Source: Nectonema munidae (Eukaryota > Nematomorpha > Nectonematoida > Nectonematidae). From it: a DNA stretch of 64,000 bases. The stretch is from positions 568,001 to 632,000 of the forward strand of contig JAUIRK010000065.1 in NCBI GenBank assembly GCA_030549495.1, read 5' to 3'. The notes under the pieces were generated by a model, which worked only from the letters and a program-made list of their open reading frames with translations, ran no database searches and was not told the origin of the DNA. Numbering within the stretch: position 1 is the stretch's first letter; each line of letters opens with the position of its first letter. The translations under genes were made by a program, and so were the position numbers. Shown one piece after another: positions 47,901-56,900 of the stretch.

Positions 47901-50900
47901 AATCAAATTCTAAAGGATCTCTTTGGCAGCGAGTTTGCATTCTGTGGATTAATATTTGTGTTCATATAAACTTGAACTTTCTTTTTTGCATAAAAACTTT
48001 AATTGATTATTTTATTTAAAGATATAATTATAAATATAAAAAATTGATTGATTTTCAGGTATCAGTCAGCGCTTCACTCCAATGACCTCAATAAGTGTAC
48101 TTAGAGACAGATCATTTAAGATTGAATCAAAAATAAATTTGAAATAAGGGAGAATGAAGAAAAATGATGGGAAAGAAAAATTCTCCGCATATTTGGATGA
48201 GTGAACGTGTGATTTTATGGCAGTGACGATGCAATGAACAGTCAATTAAATCATTTCTTGACAAATGATTAATTTGGTTCATCATCTTATATCTTTGAAA
48301 GCCATTATGTGGGCTATTTTATGATAAGCATGAGATGATATAATATTTTTTCATTTCTTTTTTTACTTTACTAAATTGGTCTTGCCAAAAAGGACAACCT
48401 TACTGAAAGAGACAAAAATTTTGATATGAAGCTGATCTTTGTGTTTTTCTATCACATACGCGTTTCAATTTCATTTTTTGCATAACATCTATCCATATAT
48501 TTACAATCCATTGTTTCCATGATTTTGTGTTAAGTTGTGATTTAGCGCTCTGGTGTAACACTCTGGTGTATTCCTAAAAGTGGGTCTTCTGATCTTTTGA
48601 AATACCCTCAAATTTTTTCTAGCCTGCATCATATTTAATCCTGTCTTTAACTGTTACTACTTGCTCATTCGGTATAAAATTTTTAAAGTCGACTTACAAA
48701 TGGACATAAAATTTGACAAGATAAAATATGGGAACTATTTGAAACTTTTCAATGTACGAATTTGATTTGTGCGAATTTAGTCTAGGAAAAGTTTAACGTA
48801 TTTAGACTACTTGGCTTCACGTTCGAATTATTTTGTTTTGATCAAAGTGAGCTTTAAAATGTATTGAACAAAAGTAAAAATATTAAGCCGTGTTATATAT
48901 TAGTTATAAATGAAAAATGAAGTAAAATATATAACGGAGCGTTCATTGACCCCAATTTAAAATTGTTTTGCCAGGTTTGTCATTCATGTCATCAAAGACT
49001 TTACAATGTAAAAGAACTTGTTTTATATTTCATCATACCTATAAACACATTCATTTTTACTTCTTATGACTCAATCTTTGATTTTAGAGAAATTTCACTG
49101 AACGATGTTCTTATAAGTATTAATTCACTTAAAAGCATCAATGGTCCAGAAGTATATGGGCATACATCTAAATCAATTAAGTATTTAAGCCCTGTCATCT
49201 CTGTCCCTTTGGAACATATTTTCAATAAAAGCTTAGTACATGGTATTTACCCTGTTGTCTTTAAAACTTCAAAATTATACAAATTTTCAAAAAATGCTGT
49301 AAACATGCTATGAAAATCATAGGCATATTTCAGTTGTACCAGTAATCTCAAAAGTTTTATATATACATCTTTCAGGAAGTACAATTCACTAGAAAATCTT
49401 CATGCAGTTTTTGTAAACGGAATAATTAGTTCTTGGAATCGCAATGAAGACTGTGTTGGCGTATTCTTAGATTTGAAAAGTGCCTTTGACTCTTTATCGA
49501 TAGAATTGCTATTAAATAAGTCGCCTTCGTATAAAATAAGTGATATTTCTGTACGTTTGATTCGTTCATTTTTGACTAATAGAAATTCATTTATTCAAGT
49601 GAATAATATTGATTCAAATACCAAGAGAAACTTGATTATAGCTATGCTACTACAAGGTTCAGTATTGGGAGCTTTGTTATATATAATATACTTGAATGAT
49701 ATTCTAGAAACGGTTAATTAAAAGTAAATGTTTCCCATGCTGTGCATACACCAATGATGTTTCTCGTCTATTCCGAATGTCTCAACTGTTATATTTCTTC
49801 TTTATCATGAATTTACTTTATAACACCATACTTATATTTATACACACACACACACACATTTGATAATTTTATACTTTCATTAATTTTACTCAACTTTTTT
49901 TTCATAAATATATTATATATAAACGAATGAATACGCGAATCTGTTATTTCCATATACTTACTGTACTCTAATTCGCCTTGTCTGTATAGATAGATACGCA
50001 TGTTGATATACCTCCACCGTATTTAGCTTTTATCAACCCACAAGTAACATTGAGAGCGGCTTTTCTTAGCCTTACGCGTACTTGCATTCAAAAATTTCAT
50101 TTTAAATCTTCCTTATAATGAATTGAATTAATGAATCTTCTTCTTCTCTTTCTTCTTTTTAAAGCTGAATTTCTTGCAGAAATTGAAGATGTTAAGGAAG
50201 ACTGAAATTAAGCTGGCTAGCCACACTTGATACATAAAAAACTTAAAACATTACGCACAACAAGAGAAAGTGTAGGATGATGACGCAGTTTTAAACGAAT
50301 AACTCTTGATATTCGTGTATTTCATTTATTTCTTTAAAGTTTTCAATTTTCTCGTTATCTTTTTACAGGTGAAATTGTATTTCAAGTGTAGGTGTGACTT
50401 GATCTAGAGATTAAATTGACTTTGATGAAACTCTACCGATGCTACACTTTATACAATGAGACGTGAACAAATGAATATTTTATAAATTATACGATTTTTC
50501 AAGAATTCTTTCGCAAAAAAGCGCAATTTTACAAGTCAACCCGCAGTAAGTTTTAAACAAAGGACGCGCACTCGCAATCCCAGACAAATGGCTGTGCGCG
50601 CACGCCTCTAGTAGACAGTCGATGTGATACATCGAATATATGACTTATGAAGAAGAAAAAATTGAATAAATCTTACTCGTTTATTGAGGTATATGATTGG
50701 CCATATGGAGCAGCCAAAGGTGCAGCAACAACAGAGTAAGCCTAAGATGAGCATGTGGAGATTGAGTGGCATGATTTTCTTGAGAAGGGAATTTATATGC
50801 GTTATCGTTGACTCAAATTCCTCTGGCGCCAACTGAAAAAATCACTACAATTTAAGATGCCTGAAAATGTTGCTATTTTTATTTAGTCTTGAATAGGGGC

Positions 50901-53900
50901 GCACATCCAGGAGAGGGGGGGGGGTGAAAAAGCCTTTCGCTTCACTAATAATTTTGAATTTTTTCAATTTTATATCACCAAAAGACTTGTTGGGTTTGTG
51001 AGTTAAAGAGAAAAATTTTAAGGATGTGCTACTCTGATCCAGACATGTAAGATATGATACGTCAGTGGCGGATCGAAGGGACGGGCCTCATGGGCCTAGC
51101 CCCCCTCTCTATGACCATTACTAATGTATACCCTTACATGTACGAAAAATAATTTTTTGCAATTTATTCATGGCAAAACTACGAGACATAATACAACTGT
51201 CGTATTCTCTGAAGAATTTAGCAAAATTGCAAAAAAATTTTAATAGATTTCGCCCCCGCCCCTATAAGAAATTTCTGGATCCGTCACTGTGATAAGCCAT
51301 AGTATATATGATACACAACACCAATACAGACACGCCAAAAGACGACGCAAGTGTAGGACACAGATTCATAAAAAAAAATAGAAGTGGGCGTCGAATATTT
51401 TCCGAAAGAGAAAGTCATTTTTCTTGGAAATGAAAAAGCAGAAAACGACTAAAATGATTTATTGGATTGCTCTCATCTCAAAATGCGAAATTAAATGAAA
51501 TATACACCGCAATTATCTACAGCTGCTGAAGTCACAAAGCTTAACTTCGCATTCATATGAGAACATGAAAAGTGGCAGTGCATTTAACAGCGCCACTATC
51601 TCCACTTCTATATATATGTCTAGTGATAAGGAGTAGGAAATGAAAGGTGGCATTCCATCGGTTGTATTCATAAAGATAATGGGAAAAGAGGATTCTGACG
51701 TCAACAAAATATCAAAAATACATTGACAATATTTAGCCTGAACCTGTGTGTGTGAAATAGATGAAATAAAATAAGTAAAGGTCTTTGTCCAAAAATCGGG
51801 TAATGAATTAGAAAGGCCTACCACATTAAAAGGGTAAGCTACCAGCATAATTAGTTCAGCTCAATTATTAATTATAGTTTTGACTTTGGTTAAATACAGT
51901 ACTATTAATGAAGCAAGAAACTTGAATGATAAAAACCTAATTTTCGAAAATACTAGTGACAGTTAGTTCTTCGACTAGTAAATGTTATTGGATAGCGACT
52001 TCGGCCCCAATTCCTTTAAAATATCGGACCCCTGACTCACGAACCCTGCTTATTGATCAATGAACAATATTCATAATCCCTTTGTATCTTTGCATTTAAC
52101 GCCATCTTAAGGTATCTTGGCATGCTTCAGAGGAAGCCTTCTCTTTATCTTCATGAGTGCACGTGTGCTAGTTCCTGATTCGCATGCAGTTAGGAGCGGT
52201 AAGTAATGCTCTTCTACCCCAAAAAACACCCCCAAAAACCTAATTAACAAGGGGAAATTATTTTTCTCTTTGTGGGGGGGGACAAATAAAAACTTTTTAA
52301 GTTTATACCAAAAAATTGAAGAAAAAATAAAAAAATAAAAAGTTTTTCATTGACAAATCAGACAATGGAAATCTTTAAAGAATATTTACTCGCGTGTCTC
52401 TAAGTATCTTGACACGCCCACTTTTAATTTTCCCAAAGAGCAAAATTTCAAGTTCTTTAAAAAGAAGGTTATTATATTTCGCTTTGATTTGATGAATATT
52501 CATGCATTTATTTAAACAACTCCTTCAGATTTCAAGGCTAAAGAATAAATTATTGTCATTTGTAAGGTAAGGAAAAGGAAGGTGATAGATGCAAGGAAGC
52601 ACTCATAAAACTTGAGAAGAGTGCATACAAATAGCAGACTATCTCTTTTCAAAGAAGATGAGGGGATCGGGCGTCTTGTATTCTACATATACGAATGAAA
52701 AATAAGTGACACTTAAAACGCTTCGAGGATTTCGTTTACAAGTGAGAAATCGGCTAAAAAATTGTGTCCATACAAATATCCTGTTTTCTAGATACCTCTA
52801 AAAAGTGATAATAAGGTTTATCAGCGATGATTATTTTTTGCGCGAAATTTGTTCTCAATAAACACCGATTTAGAAAAGGTGCTGACATCAGAAAAATTTA
52901 AAACTAGTAGTCTCGATATCAAGCTCTTAACCTTTAAGAATCTGCCATTTTTTGAGTGAGTTTATGGGTTTAGCTGGAGAAGATAGTTAAATCTTTTGCT
53001 TTTCAATTTTCTTTTCATCATCTTTTTTCAAGCCATTTTAAGTCACATCTCAAAAAAATTATGAAGTGGAAGGGGGCTTAGTATTCACAGCCATCGAATT
53101 TGAATACATAGAGGCGGAGCAAGAAAGATTAAAAATATTGTTTTTATGTCTCGTTTCGCCCAATGTTTTGATACCCACATGTCATATCAAGTTTGGATAA
53201 AAAGCCGATTTTTTAAATATTAAAAATTTTCTAAATAACTATTTTTACATCCATTCAGAAAAGTTTTTATTTTTTCCAATTGTGTAATGCCGTGCTTCTC
53301 AACCTTTTTTTACTCACGTACCCCTTTTCACTTCTTTTTTTCTTCGTGGACCCCTTCATAAAAATTGGACAAAAAAATTTTTATTTAATATTCTTCACTA
53401 ATAAAATTTTTGAGGTTATGATAAAGATTTTTATAATAAAGAAAGAAAGACATTTGATGAGATCCCTCTGGTTGATGCAGCTCAACGATGATCTTTTTAC
53501 GATGTCAAGTCTATTGCGAACTTTTTATAATAAAAACCGTTATGAGATGGTTTTCTTCATGGACCACCAAAATATCATTGTGAACCACAATTTATAATAT
53601 TTCGCCTGTGGACCCCCTGGATTATTATATGGACACCGGTTAAGAAAACCTGGTGTAATGCAAGTGTTGTTGCTGTCATGATTTCTCTTAAATGTTGATA
53701 ACACCGATGAATTTGACAAAGTCATAATTTAATAATAAGTAGTTTAAACTTGATCAACCTGCGACACTTCACTCCGCAATTAAAAAATGATTCTCTATCT
53801 TTGAGGATTAAAAACGAAACACAATTACACATTTTTAAGGAAGGGCATTTATATTAATTTTTAGAATCAGTATCAGTAGAAAAATTGGAATTAGCTTAGT

Positions 53901-56900
53901 TCTCATCGTTTACTATACAAGGAATAGAAATGGATTTTATTTTATAAATGCATAAAGATCATTTTGAAAAATAAAGTATATCTTTTCCTTACCAAAATGA
54001 ATGATTAATTTAGTTGCTAATTTATAAATTAATCTTATAGATAGTTCAAAACTTTTTGAATAAAAAAACCTCTTTTGGCAAATAACAAGAGTATAGCTGC
54101 AATCTATTTATTAGGAAAAGAAAGTCAAAGGAGCCGGACCAGGACACTAAAATATTTTGCGAATCCAGCAGACATGGTTTTTTCTGGCTCGGTTTTGAAT
54201 CCTGACAGAAGGGATTGATTTTCATTCAGTTCAAACAATTTACCAACAAATTTGATGCGATCATCAATCAGAGGAATTCTAATTAAAGATTAGAGGAATA
54301 TTAAATCATTGAATGCCGTAGGCTTTTCTGGGATCAAATGTGGGTTAAGATGAAATGTTGGAAAACATATTGTCATGTTTGCATGCTTCGTCTTGAAGGA
54401 AATATATGGGAAAGTCGGTCGTAATCTTTCTAATCTCGTGTATTAGAGTTGTTTGATTGCGCAAACATCATCGTACAAGCTCGAAATTTGCACATCACAA
54501 CATTGACATGGTGTTAACAGTGGCGTGAATAAGTGTAACAGATGCTACGGGAGAACATAAGAAAGAATTTCAAACCTTTTATGAAAAAATTCATTATTTT
54601 CTTAAGAATGTGTCTGTCTAACTAAATGCTCAATGATTTTTCTTGATTATAGAGATTTCTTATAAACTTTCCATTTTTAATTTGGAATTCAAAATTATGG
54701 TCGTCATAAGATTAACCCATATCATCCCAACTGACGCGGAAGATATCTTGATTTTAAGGTTTTTTTATATCAAATTGTTTAATACAATCTGCTTTCTTTG
54801 GGGTTATGGTTAGGATATCCCAATTTATCAAATCTTGAAAAAAGAGTTGACATCTAAAATTTTGATCTTATAAAGATGGACACTTCAAAAATTTTATTCA
54901 TCCATATATCACTAGAATTTTATGTGAACCTCTTCAAAAATGCTGTGAAATCCACATCAAATGAAATATTTTCATAAAATATGATTGGATATAATTTTTT
55001 TACCCTTTTTTGAGTGGACAGGATAAATTTTTTAAACTTAGTTTATGTTTTTAACATTGACATGACTTTTTTGGCTGCAAAGACTGACCAACCCTTTTCA
55101 CTCGTTCTTGAGAGAGGTGTAGGACTGACCAATCCTTTTCACACGTTCTTGAGAGACTTGTAGGATGGAAGTTGTCTATCACTGAAGAAAAAAGCGTCCT
55201 GACTTAAATGAAATAGACTAGAAACCTGCTAATTGATGATAATGGAAATATGATCAAAACGCTTGCATGAACTCAAAGATGAAGTATACATTTTTTTTGC
55301 AATATCAAAAGACCCAAAATTTATATTAAAAAAGTTTATCATAGATAAGTTATTTGAAGCAATTAACAGTTTTAATTAACTTCAGAGCAGAAATGCAAGC
55401 ATTATTGAACACTACAATATGATCAGCGCTTTTGTTGAAAAAAATAAAGCTCTAGAGTGGTTAAGACGAAGTTGAAATCTTATCTTCGTTTTTTCATCTT
55501 AATGAACTTATGAAAGAAGTCAATAATTTGGAATAATATGGTCCAGGTATGAAGAAAGACATCTTGTATCTTTGCATTCGCGTTTACAATATTTTCCAGA
55601 TATTTCAATGCATAAAGTTACTTGAAAACTATATAAAATGTGATTCAGCTATGGCAGAAAATTTTAAGTTTGTGACACTTTGAAGAATTTGAAGTAAAAT
55701 AACGTTCAAAGGGATTTGCGTTGTTCACTCTCTTCCTTGAGGCATAGAATTGTTAATTTTGCAAAAATTAAATAACAAGATTCATCCCACTTTTGTTAAT
55801 AATAAAAACACTTCTTTTTCTTCTTCAATATTTTTTATAAATGTTGTAATTTACTTTTGTTTATGCGTAATAAAACGATAAAGTGTACAAATTATTTTCT
55901 ATTTTTAAGGATAAGAGATTTAAATAGGCAAAATATTGTTCAAGAAAGTTTGGGAAGCACTCGTCTAGACTCTATAGTTATGGTTAGACTGCACATTCGA
56001 CAAATAGCATGTCTCCCGTAACAGTTGCGAAATGCAAGCTTCTACCAAATTCAAATTCGTCGATTTTATACGTTTGTCTTAAGTTTCTTTATTCTTTTCT
56101 CTAGCACTTCTTTAGTGATTGATAATGCGCTCAGGGTGAATTACTTTCAAACAGTATTTCCGGCTTTGCTTGACTAACAACATAGAAAAAGCAATTGCTT
56201 AAATAAGGCTCAATTTGTGTTGCTGGGCATATATATATAATATGCAAAAAGAGTTATGAGTGAATTACTCAGCTTAGGGCATATTCCAAATAATGATTGA
56301 TTCTCTAAATTTTTTAATATATTTGGATTCATCATATTGTTATTATAAGTTTTTAATCACAAAAAAACTGTTTGTGTAAAAGAAATATTATATAATTTTC
56401 GCGTATCCGAACGAGTGACACGTGCCCGCCTAGAAAGTTTTTACGTATCCGAACTCTGTTCCCTTTTGGGATGCTTGAGGTTCTACTGTACATGGAATAT
56501 TTTTTTGATTGCAAATCCAAAAAGGTCAACACTTATTCTAGTAGTTCTATGCGTGATTCAAAATAACCAACGCCTATTTAAGGAGGAGGCGTTGAGCCAT
56601 GCGCCTAGTATCAAGTTGCCATTATAGTTTATAATACTAATCGGATCGTTTGCTTACCAGTCTATTTGAAATAGCTAATTTTGTAAATATATAAATTGAA
56701 TTTGATAGAGAATATCTTCAAAAACACCTTAAATTTAATGATCATACCTTCTCACACCGGTTCCCCTCTTTTGAAAAACCACCTTACGTAAAAATTTTAA
56801 AGCCCCCTCTCCTACAATAATTTTCTAAATACACCACACTATATATACACATGAATTTAATATTTTAGACCTTTTGATGCTAAAATAGGTTTTAAAGAGG

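Noticed and set aside
50880-50935. TAGGGGCGCACATCCAGGAG as a hAT end
   Set aside because: Resembles a hAT terminal repeat but no inverted partner or target duplication was found.
52161-52205. Short plus-strand first exon (ATG to GTAAGT)
   Set aside because: Sixteen codons before a good donor, but no recognisable protein and no partner exon downstream.
53280-53597. 105-aa plus-strand ORF
   Set aside because: Lies almost wholly within the hAT non-autonomous element with perfect target duplication.
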